This document shows, piece by piece, positions 43,440 through 53,781 of a stretch of 64,000 nucleotides of DNA. A model generated the notes under the pieces. It was not told the DNA's origin. It ran no database searches and worked only from the letters and a program-made list of their open reading frames with translations. Source of the DNA: Neoarius graeffei (Eukaryota; Chordata; Actinopteri; Siluriformes; Ariidae). Within the stretch, counting starts at the first letter, position 1, and every line of letters starts with the position of its first letter. The translations under genes were made by a program, and so were the position numbers. The stretch covers positions 48,904,390 through 48,968,389 of the forward strand of contig NC_083571.1 of the NCBI RefSeq assembly GCF_027579695.1, in the 5' to 3' direction.

Positions 43440-43688
43440 ACTTGTAAAAATTTGTGGCATCCATGCCAGATTGAATGTACACCATCATTAAAGCAAAAAA
43501 GGGGATGTGTACTAAGATACAGCTAATACTACAAAACTCTGAAATTCATGTAAATATTTTGAAGGTACTATTTTTAACTGAAGTTGTAGTCATATAATTT
43601 GAAACCTTCTGATATTAAATTATGCAAAATTGAATTTTAAATTGTATTTTGTAAAACTGCATTTTAACTTGTAGTCTCAGACTTTTGG

Positions 43689-43690
<2 letters not shown>
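43440..43690. other. Possible decayed Tc1 3' end; otherwise nothing
   Basis: CTCAGACTTTTGGACCTG at 43677 and the AT-rich sequence before it resemble the 3' UTR and end of another fish Tc1 family. The evidence is weak. Confidence 0.3.

Positions 43691-43735
<45 letters not shown>
43690..43735. repeat. (TG)n microsatellite
   Basis: About 22 TG units directly before the TA target site of Tc1 family H copy 1. Confidence 0.95.
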
Positions 43736-43738
<3 letters not shown>

Positions 43739-44296
43739 ACAACCGAAACACAGAAAAAAGTTGGGATGGCATGTTGAAATTGAAATTAAAGCTGAAAACG
43801 ATGATTTGTAAATAATATTTGATCTGTATTGCATTCAAAACAACAAAGCACATTGTTGTTTTACCTCATAAATTTTATTTTTATTGTTTATTTTCTTTAC
43901 ACTCAAGACTTTTCAATTTTGATTCTTGCAACACTTTTTAAATAAAGTTGTGATGGCAATTTTTAATATAGCCATTCCTTCTCACAATGTTTAAAAGATG
44001 TTGAGGGACTGAAGGCACCAAGTGATGAAATGTTTCAGGTGTTATTTTGTCCCATTTTTCCTGCAAACATGTCTTAACGTGTGCAACATTATGGGGTCAT
44101 CATTGTCATATTTTTCATTTAAAATTTGCAACACATTCTCTATTGGGGACAAACAGAGCAGACACACTCTCTTTCCACAGCCATGCCTTGGTAATGTGTG
44201 CATAATGTGGTTTAGCATTTGTCTTGTTGAAATATCTCTGGAAAAGATGTTGTCCTGAAAGCAGAATAAATTGTGCCAAAATCTAAATGTACTAAC

Positions 44297-44884
44297 TGTA
44301 ACGTGGCTGTGATGAACCAGACACTCGTGGATTGAGAATGAACTCAAGGTTTTAATGATAACAATGAAAAAAGACAATGTACAAAAGCCAGGCCAGGTCA
44401 ATACTGAGAGATCCAAAACAGTAATGAGGGCTAGACAAATCGTGGTCGGGAAACAGGCAATAGTCCAAGAACCAGGAAACAGTAGACATGCACAATCTAA
44501 ACACGAGCTAGGCAAATCGTAATCAGGAAACAGGCGAGGATCGAAAAAAAGCGGGAAGCAAGAGAAATGGGCAAACAAACACAAGGGCTAGGCGAAATGG
44601 GAAAAACTGGAAGGCAAAAAGGGTCATACACAAGCAATCAGAATAATAACACTCAGTAGGCTTACGAAATTTAGAGGCAATACTGTGCGATGAACAAAAC
44701 AAACAAAGGGGTACAAATACAAATGGAAACAAAAAGGTACAGGTGATGGTGATTAGAACTCAGGGGAACCACTCCTAGGAAGTGGTTCCGGGTTGGCTGA
44801 GGGAGTGCACGTGGTAGTGACCGGTGTGTGAGGTGACTGTGGGAAGTGGATTCCTGAGTGTTGGATGAGCCCAGGAGTGTGACA
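44297..44884 (-). mobile_element. Chromovirus 3' LTR
   Basis: 588 bp. It is preceded on the minus strand by a purine tract (complement of TACCCCCCCAGG at 44887-44898). In the first 41 bases it differs from the other LTR at nine positions, mostly C/T or G/A changes next to G or C. Confidence 0.9.
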
Positions 44885-45139
44885 GTACCCCCCCAGGAGT
44901 CCAAGGAGGCCAAGGGACGAGGACGACCACGACGACCGCCACCCATGCTGCCGGGAACACTCCTGAGCGAGCCATCAGAACTGCTGCAGTGCTGGACAGA
45001 GGGCCATCGCTGCGGACAACCTCTGGAACCACTGCTCTGCATACTGCCAGGAGGGCTGGACACACGGTGCTTGGGACGGCCCCTAGGCCGAGGCACGGGC
45101 TTCTCTGGATGACTCTGATGGAACTCCTCCACCAACCCC

Positions 45140-46457
45140 GGATCCAGGGTATCTCATGCAGGAACCCAGCTACGCTCCTCTGGCCCATAGCCCTCCCAGT
45201 CCACAAGGTACTGCAGAGTCCCTCCTCTCCTTCTGGAGTCCAGCAACCGGCGGACAGCATACACTGGGGTGCCTTGTACGTACACCGGAGGTGGGGGCAC
45301 GACATCGGGTGTGGGCTCGTTCAAGAGAGATACATGAAACAAGTTAGAAACACGGTAATGCACAGGCAGATCTAATTTGTAAATAACCCCATTAATTTGC
45401 TGGAGAATTTTAAATGGACCAATATATTTGGGCAATAATTTTCTACCTCCCTCAGGAAACCTGAAGTCCCGGGTCGACAGCCACACTCAGTCCCCAGGGA
45501 GGTAGGTCGGTGTCACCTCTTTGACGATCCACTAGCCTCTTGTGTCGACAGAGAACGTTCTCGATCCACTGCTGGGTCTGTTCACAGATGTGCTTACGCT
45601 GTTGCATCCAACTGTCAATGGCCAGGTTATCAGAGGGCGTGGCAGACCATGGCATTCCGGGGAGTTGGTAACCCAGTATACATTGAAAGGGTGTTAGCCC
45701 CGTAGTAGAGCTGATTAATGAATTTTGAGCCATTTCTGCCCAGGGCAAATAGTTTGACCAGTCAGCTTGATTATCGTGACAGTACATTCTCAAAATCTTT
45801 CCCAGTTCTTGGTTGACCCTTTCACATTGACCATTAGACTGGGGATAGTAACCGGAGGTGAGACTGACGTTAACTCCCAGTCTCTCAAAAAATGCTAACC
45901 ATACATGAGAGGTGAATTGAGGCCTTCGATCAGATACTATATCCTCAGGAATACCAAATATATGGAACACATAGTTAAAAAGGGCTTCAGCTGTCTGAAA
46001 GGCAATAGGTAGGTTAACAAAGGGGACAAATCTAACTCCTCATGAGAACCTATTGACAATGGTTAGAATGACCGTGTAGTTCTGTGAGGGGGGGCAAGTC
46101 AATTACAAAGTCTACTGCTATATGTGACCATGGACGAGAAGGGACAGGCAAGGACATGAGTTTACCGTTAGGGAGAGATTTGGGTGTTTTGCATTTTGAA
46201 CAGGTGGTGCATGAGGAGACAAATCTATTGATATCTGACAGCATATTTTCCCACCAATATCTGCCAGACAATAACTGGTGTGTACGTGTCTCTCCCGGAT
46301 GGCCAGAAGGCAAAGAGGAGTGGGTCCACATAATTAATTTGCCCTTGCATTGAGTGGGTACATACTTCCTTCCTACAGGGCAAGCTTCAGGGGCAGGAGT
46401 GACAGATAGTTCTTGGTCAATCTCTTTGTCTATTTCCCATCTAATAGGGGTGACCAC
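45140..46457 (-). pseudogene. Chromovirus integrase with chromodomain
   Basis: The zinc-binding part (LPSGHPGETRTHQLLSGRYW; CTTCSKCK) lies at about 46330-46180. The core follows: AVDFVIDLPPL carries the first aspartate, [12 protein letters not shown] the second (the usual G after D-R is R), and [15 protein letters not shown] the glutamate. The C-terminal part has [23 protein letters not shown] chromodomain ends the frame with [33 protein letters not shown]. Stops near 46050 and 45480 and a frameshift near 45970 break the frame. The chromodomain may once have guided insertion to marked chromatin. Confidence 0.9.
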
Positions 46458-46577
46458 AACTGATGGGGGTAGTATATTAACAACCTCAGGGGAGGACTTG
46501 GGACTGGGATATATATGAGAAAGGGCATCTGCTTTAGTATTATAGGAACCGGGATGATGATAAATGGAAAAATTAAA

Positions 46578-47847
46578 TCAAGAAAAGAATAGGGACCACC
46601 GGGCCTGATGGGGGTTAAGCAGTTCAGCTGACCATAAATATTCCAGGTTTTTAGGATCTGTTAACACTAGGAAGGGGTGTGTAGCTCCCTCTAGCCAATG
46701 GCACCATTCTTCGAAAGCTAGTTTCATGGCCAGCAACACCCTATCTCCTATACCATAATTACATTCGGCAGGGATCAGTTTATGGGAGTAGAAGGCTATT
46801 GGATGTAATTTACAGGGATCACCTATGTGCTGGGACAGCACAGCTCCCGTGCCTACCTCAGAGGCATCCACCTCCACCACGAAAGGCTGAGTGGGATCAT
46901 GATGCTTCAGAATGAGGGCAGAAGTGAAGGCTACCTTGAGGGATTCGAATACTTCCTGCACTCAGGGATTCCATGAGAGTTTTTTGGCATTTCCCTTCAA
47001 TAACATGGTAAGAGGAGCTGCTAAACTACTGAAATTGTGAATGAAATGACAGTAGAAATTAGCAAACCCAATAAATCACTGGAGTTCCTTTATGGAAGTA
47101 GGGATGGGCCAATTAGTTACGGCTTCTACCTTCTTATTGTCCATAACGACACCCTCCGGACTGATGACATAGCCTAGGAAAGAAGTAGAAGGGAGATGAA
47201 ATCCACACTCCTCCCCTTTAACATGCAGCTGGTTTTCAAGCAGATGCTTAAGGACAGAATGAACTTGACGAATTTGAGTTTCAAAATTAGGGGAATAAAT
47301 CAAGATGTCATCGATGTAGGAAATAACATATTGGCCAAGCATATCCCTGAGGAAATCATTTATGAATGCTTGGAATACGGATGGGGCATTATGCAACCCA
47401 AAGGGCATTAGTAAATACTTATAGTGCCCCCTAGTGGTAAGAAATGGAGTTTTCCATTTGTCACCTTCGTTTATGTGGACTAAATTGTATGCACTTCTTA
47501 AGTCAAGTTTTGTGAATATCAATGCCCCACAAAGTTGCTCTAGCACTACGGGGACTAAAGGCAGCGGGTAAGACTAGGGTTTAGTGATCTGATTTAGCCC
47601 ATGATAAATCAGTGCAGGGCCTAAGTCCCCCATCCTTCTTGTTGACGAAAAAGAACCCTGCAGCTGCGGGGGATGTAGAAGGACAGATGAAACCCTGTTC
47701 TAAAGCCTCCTGAACATACTCCTCCTTTGCTCTCTCCTCCACCTGAATGAGCGGATAAATCCTAGACTTTGGTGGAATAGCATCATCTATTAACTCAATG
47801 GAACAGTCATATTCTCTGTGAGGGGGAAGTTTGGTAGTACTTTTCAT
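46578..47847 (-). pseudogene. Chromovirus reverse transcriptase and RNase H
   Basis: The RT start at about 47847 carries [20 protein letters not shown] and [18 protein letters not shown] frameshift near 47580 leads to the segment with [27 protein letters not shown] and the catalytic [11 protein letters not shown]. The RNase H region holds [17 protein letters not shown], and [17 protein letters not shown] at the position of the second catalytic residue. [20 protein letters not shown] gives the third aspartate. Two or more frame breaks are present, but the RT Y-I-D-D motif is intact. Confidence 0.9.
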
Positions 47848-48116
47848 GCTAAATACTTCTAACAGGTCATTGTATTCGGGGGGGAATGGAAACTATGACA
47901 TTGGCCTTGGGGCTTTCTATAGTTGTTGACGATACCATAACCTATGGGAAGCACTAGACAGTGGTCATAACAGTAACTGGACCACAAGAGTATTTCTTTA
48001 TCGGACCAAGATATGATGGAGTTATGTTTTCTAAGCCAGGGCAAACCTAAAATGATAGCATACTCAAGAATTCAATACAAAAAAACAAATTTCTTCTGAA
48101 TGTAAAGCACTGACAG

Positions 48117-48419
48117 TCATATTAATGGGTTTCCTGACCCGGTTAACAAGTCCTTCTCCCATGAGATCCCATCAACAGCAGTCAATCTTAGTGGCGTTTT
48201 CAGTGGCTCCACAGGAATCTGGAGTTGCTCCACCAGCTCGGCATGAATAAAGTCCCCTTCAGCTCTGGACTCAATTAATGCTGAGAACACAAAGACAGAC
48301 TGAGGACAGTTAACTGTCACGGGTAGGAGGAAGGACTTGGAGACCAAGCCCTTAGTGGGTGTACTCACCACATTAGCGCATGGAGTAGGCTCCACGCGCT
48401 TTCCCAGGGTCGGTGCCAA
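48117..48419 (-). pseudogene. Chromovirus protease, active site altered
   Basis: The segment FVFSALIESRAEGDFIHAELV aligns with the position where Ty3/gypsy proteases have a D-S/T-G active site. Here the site reads E-S-R, so both the aspartate and the glycine are changed. The downstream LRLTAVDG block is normal. The frame ends at 48117. The protein would be inactive even without the surrounding frame breaks. Confidence 0.7.
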
Positions 48420-48429
48420 AGTTCTGTGT

Positions 48430-49395
48430 CGACGGATTTAACAGTCACGTAGAATGTGACCGGCGGTTCCACAAAAGAGACACAGCCTATCATGGAGACG
48501 TCATTGCTTTTCCTCTGCAGACAAATGAAATGAGTCATACCACATAGGTTCTGAGGATTCTGCATCCTCACGAGTCCGGGTCGTTGGTGGATACAAGCGG
48601 TGAGGAGTCAGTGCAGCAGCTGGAACTGTGGGAGATTTACAAAAACCTCTCCTGTGCTTCAGTTGGTCTAGGCGAATGGCCAATGAAATCAGCTTTTCTA
48701 GTGAAAGACTGTTGTCCTTACAAGCCATTTCCGCTAGGATGTCGGAGTTCAGTCCGTTGCGAAAGGTCACTAGCAATGCAGGCTCATTCCAACCGTTCCC
48801 AGCCGCAAGAGTGCGAAATTCCAAAGTGTAATCGGAAACAGAGCGATTACCCTGACGTAGTCGGGTGAGTAATTCCCCTTGAGAGCGGCCCTTATTGGCA
48901 TGATCAAAAACCACTTTAAATTCTTTAACAAAGTGATTCTAAGTGTCAGATTGGACTATGGGCCAAACTGTGGTAGCCCAATCTAAGGCCTTGCCCATAA
49001 GGCAAGAAATCATAAAAGAAATACTAGCCTTGTCAGAGCTCGGAGGGGAATTCGCAAAAAAATATCGAACATTGTAACAAAAACCCTTTACACTGATTAG
49101 GTGAGCTATCAAATTTATCAGGTTTACTGACAACAAACGAACTGGTAACAGCCGTGGAAGGAGCAGCTTGGTTGGTCACCATCGGCAAGCCGAAGGAGCA
49201 GAGTCGTTGGAGTTGGGTGGTGATTTCTCTCATGCTTTCAACAATTTGCACCAACTGTTTTTGCTGCTGACCTTGCTGTTGCATAAAAGTCTGGATGGAC
49301 TGAGTCACGGAGTCAAAACTCTGGTGATGTTGTCCCAGCATCTGTCCTTGGTTGCTAAGCGCTACCTGTAGCTCCATATAATCTGCCGTCTGCAT
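48430..49395 (-). pseudogene. Chromovirus Gag
   Basis: The start ATG at 49393-49395 (MQTADYMELQVALSNQGQM) lies only 15 bases inside the 5' LTR border. A Gln-rich coiled-coil segment follows (QTFMQQQGQQQKQLVQIVESM). The capsid part runs SKPDKFDSSPNQCKGFLLQC, ISFMISCLMGKALDWATTVW and SVSDYTLEFRTLAAGNGWNE. A frameshift near 49035 and a stop near 48940 break it. The zinc knuckle expected near 48470 has lost most of its Cys/His residues (CVSFVEPPVTF). Confidence 0.85.
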
Positions 49396-49410
49396 GATGG
49401 CACAGTATTC

Positions 49411-49994
49411 TGTAACACAGCTGTGACAAACCAGATGCTCACGGATTGAGAATGAACTCAAGGTTTTAATGATAATGAGAAAAAAGACAATGTACAAAAG
49501 CCAGGCCAGGTCAATACAGAGAGATCCAAAACAGTAACGAGGGCTAGACAAATCATGATCGGGAAACAGGCAATAGTCCAAGAACCAGGAAACAATAGAC
49601 ACGGGCAATCTAAATACAAGGGCTAGGCAAATCGTAATCAGGAAACAGGCGAGGATCGAAAAAAACGGGAAGCAAGAGAAATGGGTAAACAAACACAAGG
49701 GCTAGGTGAAACGGGAAAAACCGGAAGGCAAAAAGGGTCATACACAAGAAAGCAATCAGAATAATAATGCTCAGTAGGCTCACAAAATGTAGAGGCAATA
49801 CTGTGTGATGAACAAAACAAACAAAGGGGTATAAATACAAGTGGAAACAAAAAGGTACAGGTGATGGTGATTAGAACTCGGGGTAACCACTCCTATGGTT
49901 CCGGGTTGGCTGACGGAGTGCACATGGTAGTGCCTGGTGTGTGAGGGGGATTGTGGGAAGTGGAGTCCTGTTGGATGATCCCGGGAGTGCGACA
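49411..49994 (-). mobile_element. Chromovirus 5' LTR
   Basis: 584 bp, partner of 44297-44884. The short leader between LTR and gag is unusual for tRNA-primed elements. Fish Sushi-type elements are reported to self-prime, which this spacing would allow. Confidence 0.9.
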
Positions 49995-50710
49995 CTAACA
50001 CAACCTCATACCATGCATTACACAAACCCCATACTCTGGCTTTTGGACTTGTTACTGGTAACAGTCTGAAAGGTCCTTTTCCTCTCTGATCCAGAGCACA
50101 TGACATCCATTTCTTACAAAAAAATACCTGGAATACGGATTCGTCTGAGCACAATACATGTTTCCACTGTATGATGGTCCATCCCAGATACCTCCAAGCC
50201 CAGAGGAGTTGACAGTGCTTATGGACATAGTTAACATAAGGCTGCCTTTTTGCACAGTAAAGTTTTAACAGGCATTTGTGGATGTAAGTCCATATTGTAG
50301 TGCTTGACAAAGTTTGGTAAAATAATCCCGAGCCCATGTGGTTATATCAGTGACAGATAAATGGCAGTTTTTAATGTCATGTCATGTAAGGGATTGGCAT
50401 TCATGGATGTTCAGCTTAGGCTTGTGCCCTTGCCTTTTATGCCGCCAGATTCCTTGAATTGTTTAAAGATATTATTCACGGAAGAGGATGATACAGTGGG
50501 GCAAAAAAGTATTTAGTCAGTCACCAATTGTGCAAGTTCTCCCACTTAAAAAGATGAGAGAGGCCTGTAATTTTCATCATAGGTATACCTCAACTATGAG
50601 AGACAAAATGAGGAAAAAAAAATCCAGAAAATCACATTGTCTGATTTTTCAAGAATTTATTTGCAAATTATGGTGGAAAACAAGTATTTGGTCAATAACA
50701 AAAGTTCATC

Positions 50711-51729
50711 TCAATACTTTGTTATATACTGTACCCTTTGTTGGCAATGACAGAGGTCAAATGTTTTCTATAAGTCTTCACAAGGTTTTCACACACACTT
50801 GCTGTTATTTTGGCCCATTCATCCATGCAGATCTCCTCTAGAGCAGTGATGTTTTGGGGCTGTCGCTGGGCAACATGGACTTTCAACTCCCTCCAAAGTT
50901 TTTTCCATGGGGTTGAAATCTAGAGACTGGCTAGGTCACTCCAGGACCTTGAAATGCTTCTTATGAAGCCACTCCTTCGTTGCCCAGGCGGTGTGTTTGG
51001 GATCATTGTCATGCTGAAAGACCCAGCCACGTTTCATCTTCAATGCCCTTGCTGATGGAAGGAGGTTTTCACTCAAAATCTCACGATACATGGCCCCATT
51101 CATTCTTTCCTTTACACAGATCAGTCGTCCTGGTCCCTTTGCAGAAAAACAGCCCCAAAGCATGATGTTTCCACCCCCATGCTTCACAGTAGGTATGGTG
51201 CTCTTTGGATGCAACTCAGCATTCTTTCTCCTCCAAACACGACAAGTTGAGTTTTTACCAAAAAGTTCTGTTTTGGTTTCATCTGACCATATGACATTCT
51301 CCCAATCCACTTCTGGATCATCCAAATGCTCTCTAGCAAATTTCAGACGGGCCTGGACATGTATTGGCTTAAGCAGGGGGCACTGCAGGATTTGAGTCCC
51401 TGGCGGCGTAGTGTGTTACTGATGGTAGCCTTTGTTACTTTGGTCCCAGCTCTCTGCAGGTCATTCACTAGGTCCCCGCATGTGGTTCTGGGATTTTTGC
51501 TCACCGTTCTTGTGATCATTTTGACCCCACAGGGTGAGATCTTGCGTGGAACCCCAGATCGAGAGAGATTATCAGTGGTCTTGTATGTCTTCCATTTTCT
51601 AACAATTGCTCCCATAGTTGATTTCTTCACACCAAGCTGCTAACCTATTGCAGATTCAGTCTTCCCAGCCTGGTGCAGGTCTACAATTTTGTTTCTGGTG
51701 TCCCTTGACAGCTCTTTGGTCTTGGCCAT
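50711..51729 (-). pseudogene. Tc1 transposase, family A copy 5
   Basis: The start codon is at 51727-51729. As in copy 4, TAG breaks the first helix-turn-helix (near 51640) and the same 10-base deletion (near 51379) shifts the frame after SCSA. The open part from 51325 has [12 protein letters not shown] and [22 protein letters not shown], then stops at 50936. The last part, with the third catalytic residue, is in a different frame. The shared lesions with copy 4 mean both descend from one already dead copy. Confidence 0.92.
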
Positions 51730-52005
51730 AGTGGAGTTTGGAGTGTGTCTGTTTGAGGTTGTGGACAGGTGTCTTTTATACTGATAACGAGTTCAAACAG
51801 GTGCCATTAATACAGGTAACGAGTGGAGGACAGAGGAGCCTCTTAAAGAAGTTGTTACAGGTCTGTGAGAGCCAGAAATCTTGCTTGTTTGTAGGTGACC
51901 AAATACTTATTTTACCGAGGAATTTACCAATTAATTCATTAAAAATCCTACAATGTGATTTCCTGGATTTTTTCCCCCCATTCTGTCTCTCATAGTTGAA
52001 GTGTA

Positions 52006-53340
52006 CAGTGGTGCTTGAAAGTTTGTGAACCCTTTAGAATTTTCTATATTTCTGCATAAATATGACCTAAAACATCATCAGATTTTCACACAAGTCCTAA
52101 AAGTAGATAAAAAGAACCCAGTTAAACAAATGAGACAAAAATATTATACTTGGTCATTTATTTATTGAGGAAAATGATCCAATATTACATATCTGTGAGT
52201 GGCAAAAGTATGTGAACCTTTGCTTTCAGTATCTGGTGTGACCCCCTTGTGCAGCAATAACTGCAACTAAACGTTTCCGGTAACTGTTGATCAGTCCTGC
52301 ACACTGACTAGGAGGAATTTTAGCCCATTTCTCCATACAGAACAGCTTCAACTCTGGGATGTTGGTGGGTTTCCTCACATGAATTGCTCGCTTCAGGTCC
52401 TTCCACAACATTTCGATTGGATTAAGGTCAGAACATTGACTTGGCCATTCCAAAACATTAACTTTATTCTTCTTTAACCATTCTTTGGTAGAACGACTTG
52501 TGTGCTTTTTGGTCTCATCTGTCCACAAAACATTTTTCCAATAGCCTTCTGGTTTGTATGTGATCTTTAGCAAACTGCAGACGAGCAGCAATGTTATTTT
52601 TGGAGAGCAGTGGCTTTCTCCTTGCAACCCTGCCATGCACACCATTGTTGTTCAGTGTTCTCCTGATGGTGGACTCATGAACATTAACATTAGCCAATGT
52701 GAGAGAGGCCTTCAGTTGCTTAGAAGTTACCCTGGGGTCCTTTGTGACCTCGCTGACTATTACATGCCTTGCTCTTGGAGTGATCTTTGTTGGTCGACAA
52801 CTCCTGGGGAGGGTAACAATGGTCTTGAATTTCCTCCATTTGTACACAATCTGTCTGACTGTGGATTGGTAGAGTTCAAACTCTTTAGAGATGGTTTTGT
52901 AACCTTTTCCAGCCTGATGAGCATCAACAATGCTTTTTCTGAGGTCCTCAGAAATCTCCTTTGTTCGTGCCATGATACACTTTCACAAACATGTGTTGTG
53001 AAGATCAGACTTTGATAGATCCCTGTTCTTTAAATAAAACAGGGTGCCCACTCACACCTGATTGTCGTCCCATTGATTGAAAACATCTGACTCTAATTTC
53101 ACCTTCAAATTAACTGCTAATTCTAGAGGTTCACATACTTTTGCCACTCACAGATATGTAATATTCGATCATTTTCCTCAATAAATAAATGACCAAGTAT
53201 AATATTTTTGTCTCATTTGCTTAACTGAGTTCTCTTTATCTACTTTTAGGACTTGTATGAAAATCTGATGATGTTTTAGGTCATATTTATGCAGAAATAT
53301 AGAAAATTCTAAAGGGTTCACAAACTTTCAAGCACCACTG
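52006..53340 (-). mobile_element. Tc1 element, family F copy 2, inside family A copy 5
   Basis: Ends CAGTGGTGCTTGAAAG and CTTTCAAGCACCACTG are perfect, and TA flanks both sides (52004-52005 and 53341-53342). The flanking Tc1 sequence reads GTTGAAGTGTA / CCTATGATGAAAA, continuous in other copies. The element lacks about 270 bases of transposase gene. Confidence 0.95.
52226..52973 (-). pseudogene. Tc1 transposase, family F copy 2, catalytic core deleted
   Basis: The start ATG at 52971-52973 opens MARTKEISEDLRKSIVDAHQ and the helix-turn-helix pair is open through RRKPLLSKNNI. A shift near 52555 changes frame. WTDETK (first aspartate) is joined directly to KHTSRSTKEW, so the segment between the first and second catalytic blocks, including the second aspartate, is gone. 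The third catalytic block SDLNPIEMLWKDL and the C-terminus to the stop at 52226 are intact. It can only move in trans. Confidence 0.92.
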
Positions 53341-53781
53341 TACCTATGATGAAAATTACAGGCCTCTCTCATCTTTTTAAGTGGGAGAACTTGCCCCATT
53401 GGTGGCTGACTAAATCCTTTTTTGCCCCACTGTATTTACAAATTCCTTCTTTGAGAAACATTGTTTTTAAACATTTGAATGATTTTCACATGCATTTCTT
53501 GACAAACTGGAGATCCTTGGCTCATCTTTGCTCTTCAAAGACTAGGCCTTTCCAGGATACTGATATTGTACCAAATCATGATTACAATTATATGTTGACA
53601 TCACCCGTTTCAAATCACATCATTATTTAATAGTTTTAACTCATTACTAGCCATACTGTTTGCAATGAAATACAAGTCAAAGTAAATTTAGAAATCAATG
53701 CTTTCTTTTTATTTGTTTGTTTGTTAACTTGCATTCAACCATACTGTCCCAACTTTTTCGAATGTGGGCTTCTGTATACTA

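Larger units (their letters stand above)
44297..49994 (-). mobile_element. Chromovirus-type Ty3/gypsy retrotransposon
   Basis: 5.7 kb element with two LTRs (44297-44884 and 49411-49994) of TGT...ACA form and a perfect 5-bp duplication CTAAC at 44292-44296 and 49995-49999. Minus-strand order is gag, protease, RT, RNase H, integrase, chromodomain. This is the standard gypsy order and contrasts with the element at 33446-38126. Fish Sushi-type elements have this layout. It is complete in structure, but every gene is broken. Confidence 0.93.
50494..53432 (-). mobile_element. Tc1 element, family A copy 5, split by another Tc1
   Basis: Both ends present, with TA at 50492-50493 and 53433-53434. The 1,335-bp family F copy at 52006-53340 sits in its 5' UTR, again with TA on both sides. 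Copy 5 lies inside Tc1 family H copy 1. Confidence 0.93.
43990..53580 (-). pseudogene. Tc1 transposase, family H copy 1, decayed and split
   Basis: N-terminal codons lie at about 53580-53433, in the antisense of TTCTTTGAGAAACATTGTTT. The middle is at 50493-49995, where CSDESVFQVFF carries the first catalytic aspartate and RGKGPFRLLPVTSPKARVWG follows. The C-terminal part at 44296-43990 is very degenerate. Many stops are present in every frame. The order of parts across the two insertions is what a single Tc1 transposase requires, which supports the nested reading. Confidence 0.7.
43738..53774 (-). mobile_element. Tc1 element, family H copy 1, split twice
   Basis: Left end CACAACCGAAACACAG...AAAAGTTGGGA at 43738 after TA; right end CCCAACTTTTTCGAATG...CTTCTG at 53774 before TA. 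Element parts are 43738-44296, 49995-50493 and 53433-53774, which join in one continuous transposase-like order. The first gap is a chromovirus with CTAAC duplication, the second a Tc1 family A copy with TA duplication. Confidence 0.8.
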
